Source: Mucilaginibacter tundrae (GTDB taxonomy: Bacteria > Bacteroidota > Bacteroidia > Sphingobacteriales > Sphingobacteriaceae). From it: a stretch of DNA of 64,000 bases. The notes under the pieces are model-generated. The model saw nothing but the letters and a program-made list of their open reading frames with translations. It was not told the origin of the DNA and searched no databases. Of this stretch, positions 38,335 to 45,278 are shown one piece after another. The position numbers and the translations under genes are program-made. Position 1 is the stretch's first letter. The number at the start of each line of letters is the position of its first letter. The stretch spans positions 124,001-188,000 of the forward strand of contig NZ_JACCBZ010000005.1 in the NCBI RefSeq assembly GCF_013408825.1, given 5' to 3'.

Positions 38335-40632
38335 ATGAGCATCCATTTCAAAAAAATAGCCAACGAATTATCTATTGCCGAAAAACAGGTAAGCGCGACT
38401 GCCGCTTTGCTTGATGAAGGCGCTACCGTACCGTTTATATCCCGTTACCGTAAGGAAGTTACCGGTACTTTAGATGAGGTACAGGTAACCGCCATCCGCG
38501 ACCGTATACTACAGTTGCGCGAGCTGGATAAACGCCGCGAAGCTATTTTAAAATCGCTTACAGAATTGGGTAAATTAACTCCCGAGTTGGAAAAGTTGGT
38601 TAACGAAGCGGAAACAATGATAGCTTTGGAAGACATCTACCTGCCATATCGCCCAAAAAGAAAAACACGCGCTACTGCTGCCAGAGAAAAAGGTTTGCAG
38701 CCATTAGCCGATAAAATATTTGACCAAACCCGGTTCGATCTTGAGGCTGAAGCTGAAAAATATATTGATGCTGAGAAAGGTGTAAATACTATTGAGGAGG
38801 CCCTAGCCGGAGCAAGGGATATTATCGCGGAGCAAATGAGTGAGAATGCTGAGGCGAGAACCAAGATCAGAACTTTGTTTGTAGAGAGGGGAACATTCGC
38901 ATCTAAAGTCATTCCGGGGAAAGAAGAATCGGGGATTAAGTATAAAGATTATTTCGATTGGACTGAGCCTGTAAAATCGGCACCATCGCACCGCATATTA
39001 GCTATGCGTCGTGGGGAAAAAGAAGAAATACTTTGGCTGGATATTAAGCCACAGGAAGAAGAAGCGATTGCCGCGTTGGAAAATATGTTTGTAAAAGGCA
39101 ATAACACTTCAACAAACCAGGTACAATTAGCTATTGCCGATGGTTACAAAAGATTGCTGAAGCCGACCATGGAAACCGAGATTCGGTTACTCACCAAAAA
39201 GAAGGCAGATGAAGAAGCGATCAGGGTATTTGCTGAGAATGCACGTCAGTTATTATTAGGTGCGCCGCTGGGTCAAAAACGGGTGATGGCTATTGATCCA
39301 GGCTTCCGTACAGGCTGTAAGGTGGCTTGTTTAGATGAGCAGGGTAAACTGCTGGAAGATACTGCCATCTATCCGCACACAGGCCCGGGGCAAGCCAAGG
39401 AAGCTGAAAAAACCGCTAAACACCTCTTTGAAAAACACAATATAGAAGCTATAGCCATAGGTAACGGTACAGCAGGCCGTGAAACGGAAGTATTCATCCG
39501 TAACCTGAACTTGCCGGGTGCAATTATTGTGATGGTGAATGAAAGCGGCGCTTCGATCTATTCCGCATCTGAAGTTGCCAGGGACGAGTTTCCGGATAAA
39601 GATATTACCGTTAGAGGAGCGGTGTCTATTGGTCGCAGGTTGATGGATCCGTTAGCCGAGTTGGTAAAGATCGACCCAAAATCAATAGGCGTAGGGCAGT
39701 ACCAGCACGATGTGGATCAGAATAAATTACAAACATCGTTAGATGATACCGTTATCAATTGCGTAAACGCGGTTGGTGTGGAATTGAATACGGCATCGAA
39801 ACAAATACTGGCTTATGTATCGGGCTTAGGTCCGCAATTGGCGCAGAATATTGTGGAGTATCGTGATCAGAATGGCGCATTTAAGCAGAGAAGTCAGCTT
39901 AAAAAAGTGCCTCGTTTGGGCGATAAGGCTTTTGAACAGGCAGCAGGGTTTTTACGCATCCATCATGCGGAAAATCCTTTGGATACGAGCGCAGTTCACC
40001 CGGAAAGATATGATCTGGTGCTGCAAATGGCTAAGGATGCCAATTGCACAGTGAGAGATTTGATGAACGACGATAAACTGCGCAAAAGCATCCCGCTGCA
40101 AAAATATACTTCGGAAACTGTGGGTTTACCAACCCTGAATGATATTATGGCTGAGTTGGCCAAACCCGGTCGCGACCCGCGTGAACAGTTTGAGACCTTC
40201 AGCTTTACCGAAGGTGTGAACTCCATTAATGATTTAAAGATCGGCATGAAATTGCCAGGCATTGTGACCAACATTACCAATTTTGGCGCATTTGTGGATA
40301 TCGGGGTTCACCAGGATGGTTTAGTGCATTTAAGCCAGATCACTAACCGTTTTATAAAAGATGCGAATGAGATTTTGAAGGTTGCGCAGAAGGTTGAGGT
40401 GACGGTTGTTGAGGTGGATGTGAACAGGAAGCGGATATCCCTAACTATGAAAGACAATGAAAAACGTGAGGTTGTTGCTCATAAGCCTTCGTTTAACAAA
40501 CCAGTTGCTAAGCATGCGGGCGCAGGGTTCTCTCCGAGAGACTCTGCGAAGACGGTAAATAAAAATGCTGCTCCTGAGCCAGAAGGTGATTTGCAATTGA
40601 AGCTGGCGGCTTTGAAGAATATGTTTAAGTAA
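38335..40632 (+). CDS. tex: Tex-family RNA-binding transcription accessory protein
   Basis: 765 residues. Order of domains: N-terminal helical Tex region (EVTGTLDEVQVTAIRDR), YqgF/RNase H-like domain (VMAIDPGFRTGCKVACLDEQ), helix-hairpin-helix region (LGPQLAQNIVEYRDQNG) and a C-terminal S1 RNA-binding domain (GIVTNITNFGAFVDIGVHQD). The last 50 residues are a low-complexity tail. Tex proteins bind nucleic acid and influence transcription and virulence gene expression; the mechanism is not settled. Monocistronic between two palindromic elements. Confidence 0.96.
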   Translation: MSIHFKKIANELSIAEKQVSATAALLDEGATVPFISRYRKEVTGTLDEVQVTAIRDRILQLRELDKRREAILKSLTELGKLTPELEKLVNEAETMIALEDIYLPYRPKRKTRATAAREKGLQPLADKIFDQTRFDLEAEAEKYIDAEKGVNTIEEALAGARDIIAEQMSENAEARTKIRTLFVERGTFASKVIPGKEESGIKYKDYFDWTEPVKSAPSHRILAMRRGEKEEILWLDIKPQEEEAIAALENMFVKGNNTSTNQVQLAIADGYKRLLKPTMETEIRLLTKKKADEEAIRVFAENARQLLLGAPLGQKRVMAIDPGFRTGCKVACLDEQGKLLEDTAIYPHTGPGQAKEAEKTAKHLFEKHNIEAIAIGNGTAGRETEVFIRNLNLPGAIIVMVNESGASIYSASEVARDEFPDKDITVRGAVSIGRRLMDPLAELVKIDPKSIGVGQYQHDVDQNKLQTSLDDTVINCVNAVGVELNTASKQILAYVSGLGPQLAQNIVEYRDQNGAFKQRSQLKKVPRLGDKAFEQAAGFLRIHHAENPLDTSAVHPERYDLVLQMAKDANCTVRDLMNDDKLRKSIPLQKYTSETVGLPTLNDIMAELAKPGRDPREQFETFSFTEGVNSINDLKIGMKLPGIVTNITNFGAFVDIGVHQDGLVHLSQITNRFIKDANEILKVAQKVEVTVVEVDVNRKRISLTMKDNEKREVVAHKPSFNKPVAKHAGAGFSPRDSAKTVNKNAAPEPEGDLQLKLAALKNMFK

Positions 40633-40644
40633 TCTCTTAAAACT

Positions 40645-40790
40645 GCACGTCATTGCTGTAAAGGTCAACTAATTCTGTTACCGAATTATCTGACCTTTAC
40701 AATTGCAGGAACGAAGCAATCTCTACGTAAACAGATCAGTCTTACATAGTATAGGGATTGCTTCGTAACCGGCAATGACGCTTGCAGAAG
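40645..40790. repeat. Composite intergenic palindrome, GTCATTGC type
   Basis: Outer GCACGTCATTGC pairs with GCAATGACG near the right end; inside lie TGTAAAGGTCA/TGACCTTTACA and ACGAAGCAATC/GATTGCTTCGT. A three-way cruciform of about 145 bp. Confidence 0.75.
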
Positions 40791-40797
40791 AAGAAAC

Positions 40798-40828
40798 AAA
40801 AAAAGCCACGTTATCCAACGCGGCTTTT
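40798..40828 (-). terminator. Terminator of the Lrp gene
   Basis: 8-bp stem 40805-40812/40817-40824 with a G-U pair on the minus strand, then a T run. Confidence 0.8.
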
Positions 40829-40850
40829 CAATATCGATATAAGTAAATTT

Positions 40851-41327
40851 TTATTCCAAAGTGATCTGCCTTTTAATGCTTTCTTCCAATGAAATAAACG
40901 TTTCCGTGCGTTGAACGCCGGTTATGCCTTGTATGTGCTCGTTCAGTATTTCGCGCAGGTGGGTGGTATCATGGCAAACAATTTTCGCGAATATACTCCA
41001 ACTGCCTGTAGTGTAATGTAGCTCTACAATCTCCTTTACGGCTTTTAGCTGCTTTACGGCTTCGTTGTACTGTGAGCCTTTTTCCAGATAAATACCTAGG
41101 AAGGCCGTTATATCATATCCAAGTTTTTGGGGATCGACTTCTAAAGTGGCGCCTTTGATCACACCCATCTCCTCCAACTTTTTCATACGCACATGGATGG
41201 TTCCGCCCGAAACGATCAATTCTTTTGCAATTTCCGTGTACGGAGTGGTTGCATTTTTCATTAAAATCGACAAAATCTGGATATCAAGATTATCAATTTC
41301 TAAATTTTGGGCTTTTCTGTGGGTCAT
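40851..41327 (-). CDS. Lrp/AsnC-family transcriptional regulator
   Basis: 158 residues. N-terminal winged HTH (IDNLDIQILSILMKNATTPY, then RMKKLEEMGVIKG) and a C-terminal RAM/ACT-like effector domain (ITAFLGIYLEKGSQYNEAVK, HIQGITGVQRTETFI). It should bind DNA as dimers or octamers in response to an amino acid. The divergent unit about 75 bp upstream is the promoter of the tRNA-like RNA pair, which this regulator might control. Confidence 0.92.
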   Translation of the reverse strand: MTHRKAQNLEIDNLDIQILSILMKNATTPYTEIAKELIVSGGTIHVRMKKLEEMGVIKGATLEVDPQKLGYDITAFLGIYLEKGSQYNEAVKQLKAVKEIVELHYTTGSWSIFAKIVCHDTTHLREILNEHIQGITGVQRTETFISLEESIKRQITLE

Positions 41328-41400
41328 AAATTTTAAATTCTATACTAATATACAAGTTTAATTAAAATTAAACTAAAAATAAAATTATTTTGTTGAAATA

Positions 41401-41432
41401 TTTGCAAGGAATTGATGGGTCTATTAGATTTG
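41401..41432 (+). promoter_or_regulatory. Promoter of the tRNA-like gene pair
   Basis: -33 TTTG (41401-41404), 20-nt spacer, -7 TAGATTTG (41425-41432). Both boxes match the consensus exactly; start expected near 41438, about 43 nt before the first folded RNA. Confidence 0.7.
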
Positions 41433-41480
41433 TAATAAGCAAATGACCAATTGCAACCGTTCTTTCAAAAAAAAATATAA

Positions 41481-41592
41481 TGTTGGGTGGTGAAATTTTT
41501 GGCAGACACACCTCCTTGTCCCGGTGGCGGAGATCATAGAAAACCCGAAGCGGGCTAACTACTCTGTGGAGGTTCGAATCCTTCCCCAACAG
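41481..41592 (+). tRNA. Atypical class II tRNA-like gene 1
   Basis: 112 nt. Acceptor stem TGTTGGG (41481-41487) pairs with CCCAACA (41585-41591); discriminator G; no encoded CCA. D arm GTG/CAC with a 14-nt loop holding the conserved GG and resembling tRNA-Leu (GGCAGACAC). T arm GGAGG/CCTTC with normal loop TTCGAAT. The anticodon arm is odd: CCTCC/GGTGG with a central T-T mismatch and loop TTGTCCC, formally anticodon GTC. A 39-nt variable region is closed by CGGAG/CTCTG with an inner CCCG/CGGG hairpin. Not a standard elongator tRNA; charging identity unknown. Confidence 0.7.
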
Positions 41593-41617
41593 CAATTACC
41601 TGGCGGTAATTTTATCC

Positions 41618-41733
41618 TGTAGGATGGTGAAATTTTTGGCAGACACACCTCCTTGTCGCGGTGGCGGAGATCATGGGAAACTCTTAGCAATAAGAATAAC
41701 CACTCTGTGGAGGTTCGATTCCTTCTCCTACAG
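41618..41733 (+). tRNA. Atypical class II tRNA-like gene 2
   Basis: 116 nt and paralogous to the gene 25 bp upstream. Acceptor TGTAGGA/TCCTACA differs from copy 1 at two pairs, both changed on both sides. The D arm, anticodon arm (CCTCC, loop TTGTCGC, GGTGG) and CGGAGATCAT segment are nearly identical to copy 1. The variable region again closes with CGGAG/CTCTG but carries a different inner hairpin, TCTTA-GCAA-TAAGA. T arm GGAGG, TTCGATT, CCTTC. Compensatory change argues for a functional folded RNA. Confidence 0.7.
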
Positions 41734-41765
41734 CTCTTCTCATAATTTAGGTTTATAATTGGTTA

Positions 41766-41800
41766 GTAAAGGCCCCTGCCCATCAGGGGCTTTACTTGTT
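41766..41800 (+). terminator. Terminator of the tRNA-like pair
   Basis: Stem GTAAAGGCCCCTG (41766-41778) with CAGGGGCTTTAC (41784-41795), one bulged G, T-rich tail. Confidence 0.8.
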
Positions 41801-41851
41801 TTATAGACTTTTTTGATCAAAGAATATTTACAATACATTTTAAATAGACAA

Positions 41852-41887
41852 TAAAAAAGGCCTTGGTTAACACCAAAGCCTTTTTTA
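41852..41887 (-). terminator. Terminator of the outer-membrane barrel gene
   Basis: 9-bp stem (41859-41867/41872-41880) between A and T runs, with a G-U pair on the minus strand. Confidence 0.82.
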
Positions 41888-41902
41888 TAAATATCAAGAA
41901 GC

Positions 41903-42484
41903 TTACAATATCTTAAACCCAACACTCAACGACCAAATATTCGCCCGCTGACCATAATCGCTGTTCAATTTGCTTAAGCCACCTTCATAACGAAGGTCAA
42001 CCGTTGCAGCGCCAACATCAACCCCGGCACCTACCTGGTAACCTAAAGTACTGTTGTTATAATGCCCAAAATCATTATAAGCGGCGTTAAAATTATCAGA
42101 AAAGCTTTTATCAGCACTTAAAAAGTAGGAATATACCGGGCCCGCCATAATCCTGAAATTAACGTCTTTGGTACCAAAAGACTCGCCTACAAGCAATGGT
42201 ACGTTCAGGGTAGTAAACCGTACTTGCCCGCTATAGTCCTCACCATTGTTATTTGAATCGAATTTGCCGCCGCTGCTGCCCAGGTAAACTTCGGGTTGTA
42301 AGTATAACCCGCTGCCAATACGCGCGAAAACACCAGCTTGGTAACCGGTAAGATTTGATTCATGCAGGTTATCGGTATTAATATTAGAGAAGTTTAACCC
42401 GCCTTTTATCCCGAGGCTAAATTGCGCTTTAGCACTAATGCTGAATGCTATTAGTATTGCTAAGCTTAATACATACTTTTTCAT
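41903..42484 (-). CDS. PorT-like outer-membrane beta-barrel protein
   Basis: 193 residues. Signal peptide to SAKAQ, then FSLGIKGGLNFSNINTDN and alternating beta strands (GYQAGVFARIGSGLYLQPEV) ending in SLSVGFKIL. This matches small eight-stranded OMP_b-brl proteins common in Bacteroidota. Some homologues (PorT) serve type IX secretion, but this one is generic and no T9SS gene is adjacent. Convergent with the tRNA-like pair, with one terminator each. Confidence 0.85.
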   Translation of the reverse strand: MKKYVLSLAILIAFSISAKAQFSLGIKGGLNFSNINTDNLHESNLTGYQAGVFARIGSGLYLQPEVYLGSSGGKFDSNNNGEDYSGQVRFTTLNVPLLVGESFGTKDVNFRIMAGPVYSYFLSADKSFSDNFNAAYNDFGHYNNSTLGYQVGAGVDVGAATVDLRYEGGLSKLNSDYGQRANIWSLSVGFKIL

Positions 42485-42589
42485 AAGTTTTTCAGTTTGG
42501 TTAATAACGTGGTTTGATACAAATGTTTGCTAATGGTTTAACCATTATCGAGCCAAAAAAAATTGACTTAAGGGAGAACGTATTTTTTA

Positions 42590-42597
42590 TATTTTTG
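42590..42597 (+). promoter_or_regulatory. -7 promoter box of the 71-residue gene
   Basis: TATTTTTG, exact consensus, 15 nt before ATG 42613; TTG at 42563-42565 may be the -33 box. Confidence 0.5.
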
Positions 42598-42612
42598 TTG
42601 AAAATATATAAC

Positions 42613-42828
42613 ATGGCAGAGATCAGCATATCAAACCAGGAATGGCCGAGGGTAAAAATTAAAATCCAGCGTAAATATAACCATTTAACCGATGAGCAGT
42701 TGGCTTATACCGAGGGCCAGGAAGAAACCCTCATCAGTAAACTTATGCAACTGGTTAACCGTAACAGGGAATATGTGGTTTTTACTTTAAAAAAAGCATT
42801 GGTAAATATTGATAATAATAGGTTGTAG
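42613..42828 (+). CDS. Small CsbD-like protein
   Basis: 71 residues from ATG 42613; a longer frame from 42514 would span the promoter. The sequence (EWPRVKIKIQRKYNHLTDEQ, then AYTEGQEETLISKLMQLVNR) resembles CsbD-type stress proteins, which share a W-x(n)-KY-x2-LTD-x(n)-EG pattern. Cytoplasmic, charged, helical. Role in bacteria unclear; the assignment is by pattern only. Confidence 0.65.
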   Translation: MAEISISNQEWPRVKIKIQRKYNHLTDEQLAYTEGQEETLISKLMQLVNRNREYVVFTLKKALVNIDNNRL

Positions 42829-42831
42829 TTA

Positions 42832-42998
42832 AGATATGAGATTTTAGATGTGAGATTTGAGACAGGATACGGAAGCCTCAAATCTAATATCTCACATCTA
42901 TTCATCGTTATTTTTATAATTTACCGTTAATATTTATTGAGCATAGGTGCGAGGTTAAAATCTCAAATCTCAAATCTCATGTCTCAAATCTCATATCT
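42832..42998. repeat. Word-repeat hairpin, GAGATTTGAGA type
   Basis: AGATATGAGAT and GATGTGAGATTTGAGAC on the left; inverted copies at about 42877-42900 and 42958-42998 (CTCAAATCT repeated). Fills the gap before the S41 protease. Confidence 0.7.
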
Positions 42999-43000
42999 AA

Positions 43001-44743
43001 ATGAAAAAGAATTATAAAAAGCTGTTGTTGGGTGCCGGTGTATCAATACTGGCCATAGGGTTTTGGAGTTTTAGCGATGATCTGTTCCAGGTATCTAAAA
43101 ACCTGGATGTGTTCGCATCTTTATATAAAGAGGTTAATTTGAATTATGTAGATGATATCAATTCATCTAAAATGATCAAGACCGGGGTTGATGCCATGTT
43201 GGATGGTTTGGATCCGTATACCGAATTCGTCCCGGAATCGGAAATTGAGAACTATAAGCTTAACTATGTAAGTACGCAATATGGTGGCGTAGGCGCGGGT
43301 ATATTCTCAAGAAATAACAATGTGTATGTTTCGGAGGTGTTTGAGGGGTTCCCCGCCCAAAAAGCCGATATACGCCCCGGCGACCAAATTGTTAAAATAA
43401 ACGGTATAGACCTGAATAGCAAAAATAGCGATGAGGTTAGTTTGCTTTTAAAAGGCTCAAAAGGCGCTGTTATAAAATTACTGGTAAAAAGAGGGGATGA
43501 TGCCCCTGTTGAAAAGGACCTGATACGCGACGAGATCAAACAACCGAATGTTTCTTATTATGGCATGGTGTCAGGCAATGTAGGATACATTAAGCTTGAT
43601 AGGTTTTTGGAGAACTCAGGTGATGAAGTAACCAATGCACTGGTGGAATTAAAAAAGAACAACCCTAACGGTATTATTCTTGATCTGCGCTCAAATGGTG
43701 GTGGTATTTTGCAGGAAGCTGTAAAAATTGTAAATCTTTTTGTGCCGAAGGGAACAGAAATCGTAGCACAAAAAGGGAAAATAAAAGAAAAAGACATTAC
43801 CTACACTACCGTAAATGCACCTTTAGAGCCTAATTTACCTTTAGTTGTTTTGGTTAATAGCCGCTCGGCGTCAGCATCAGAAATTGTTGCCGGCTCACTG
43901 CAGGATCTGGACCGCGCGGTTATTATTGGTCAGCGTAGTTTTGGCAAGGGACTGGTACAACAAACATTCTCTCTGCCTTACAACAGTTTGGTTAAAATCA
44001 CCATCGCTAAATATTACGTACCATCAGGCAGGTGCATACAAGCGCTTGATTATACCCACCGTAAAGATGACGGTAGCGTTGTTAAAGTAGCGGACTCGTT
44101 AATGCACGAGTTTAAAACTAAAGATGGCCGCTCTGTTTATGATGGCGGTGGCATATATCCTGATATTTTTATGAAGCAGGAGCATTTCGCTACTATTACC
44201 CAAAGCCTGTTGGGCAAATTGTTAATATTTGACTATGCCACACATTATCGCGAAACACATTCTAAAATAGCTGATGCGCATACATTTACTTTGTCGGATG
44301 CTGATTATGATGATTTTGTAAAATACCTGGCAAATAAAAACTATAGCTACAACAGTCCAGCCGAAAAAGCGCTCGACCAAATGAAGGATGAGGCTACTAA
44401 GGATAAGCAATTTAGCGCTATACAGGCTGAGTACGACAACTTGAAAGCGAAATTGCTGGCTACTAAAAAAAATGACCTGCAATTGCATAAGGATGAAATA
44501 AAACAGGTATTGGAAAACGAGATAACTTCCCGTTATTATTTTCAGCGTGGCCGTTACGAAACCAATTTTAAGTATGATAAGGACATTGCGCAAGCCGTAA
44601 AAACCATGCAGGATAAAATGCAGCTTGATTCCATTGTAAAAGGAGAGGGCCAGTATAAAGTAATTGGCAAGCCCGTTACCGCGTCCGCTTTAGCTGCTGC
44701 AAAAAAGGCAGATAGTGATAGCGATGATGACGATGATCAATAG
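43001..44743 (+). CDS. S41-family C-terminal processing protease
   Basis: 580 residues. N-terminal membrane anchor or uncleaved signal (LLLGAGVSILAIGFWSF), then a PDZ domain (YGGVGAGIFSRNNNVYVSEV, IRPGDQIVKINGIDL) and an S41 catalytic domain with LVNSRSASASEIVAGSL (Ser) and GQRSFGKGLVQQ (Lys). It trims C-termini of periplasmic proteins. The tail after about residue 460 is long and helical and ends in an acidic run (DSDSDDDDDQ). Monocistronic. Confidence 0.94.
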   Translation: MKKNYKKLLLGAGVSILAIGFWSFSDDLFQVSKNLDVFASLYKEVNLNYVDDINSSKMIKTGVDAMLDGLDPYTEFVPESEIENYKLNYVSTQYGGVGAGIFSRNNNVYVSEVFEGFPAQKADIRPGDQIVKINGIDLNSKNSDEVSLLLKGSKGAVIKLLVKRGDDAPVEKDLIRDEIKQPNVSYYGMVSGNVGYIKLDRFLENSGDEVTNALVELKKNNPNGIILDLRSNGGGILQEAVKIVNLFVPKGTEIVAQKGKIKEKDITYTTVNAPLEPNLPLVVLVNSRSASASEIVAGSLQDLDRAVIIGQRSFGKGLVQQTFSLPYNSLVKITIAKYYVPSGRCIQALDYTHRKDDGSVVKVADSLMHEFKTKDGRSVYDGGGIYPDIFMKQEHFATITQSLLGKLLIFDYATHYRETHSKIADAHTFTLSDADYDDFVKYLANKNYSYNSPAEKALDQMKDEATKDKQFSAIQAEYDNLKAKLLATKKNDLQLHKDEIKQVLENEITSRYYFQRGRYETNFKYDKDIAQAVKTMQDKMQLDSIVKGEGQYKVIGKPVTASALAAAKKADSDSDDDDDQ

Positions 44744-44987
44744 TTAAAATATACAGGTATATATTTGCCTACCTGTTTTTATAGTTGATGTATTGTTCTC
44801 CAAACTCAGTTATAAAGGCTTGTTCTCCCAAAAAGATGGAACTACTATAATTAAAACACTGTCTATATTATTTAGGCAGATTGCCCGCCTGCTCTGTCAG
44901 TTTTACAACATTTAACTGTAAATTAATTATTTCTATTAATAGTTATATTGCTTGATTGATATGTATATTTATACAAAACTATAATAC

Positions 44988-45155
44988 ATGAAAAATCAAC
45001 CTGATGTTATTACTGCCGAAAATGAAGCAAAGCATAAAAAGCTTTGGCAAACTCCTGCCATTGAAATTATAGGCCACGATATTGTGCAGTCAGGCAATAC
45101 TACTGGTACTGAAGGCCGCGTTTTTAATCCCAAGTCTATAGGCGATGGATCTTAA
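44988..45155 (+). CDS. Short RiPP-precursor-like peptide (lasso-leader-like)
   Basis: 55 residues from ATG 44988 to TAA 45155. A charged leader (residues 1-19) is followed by LWQTPAIEIIG, which fits the Y/W-x2-P-x-L/I-x3-G leader motif recognised by PqqD-like RRE proteins in lasso-peptide systems (W20, P23, I25, G29). The tail from about residue 35 (SGNTTGTEGRVFNPKSIGDG) is Gly/Ser/Thr-rich. If a core starts at Gly36, Glu42 is residue 7, a possible ring acceptor; the usual Thr at -2 would then be missing. No cyclase or leader peptidase is nearby. A TATATTTA near-consensus box lies just upstream. Confidence 0.55.
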   Translation: MKNQPDVITAENEAKHKKLWQTPAIEIIGHDIVQSGNTTGTEGRVFNPKSIGDGS

Positions 45156-45278
45156 AGAAGTATAATTTCGTGAAAATAGTTTACCCAGGGTCTTATTAAA
45201 ATACTTGGGACAGAGATATCTGCGAAGTCGGGTAATGCCACGTTCCACTTGTAAAGACACGCTTTGAATATTTTTGTA

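Noticed and set aside
41740..41925. 61-codon minus-strand frame between tRNA-like RNAs and the barrel gene
   Set aside because: It runs through two terminators and overlaps the barrel gene's end; composition is random.
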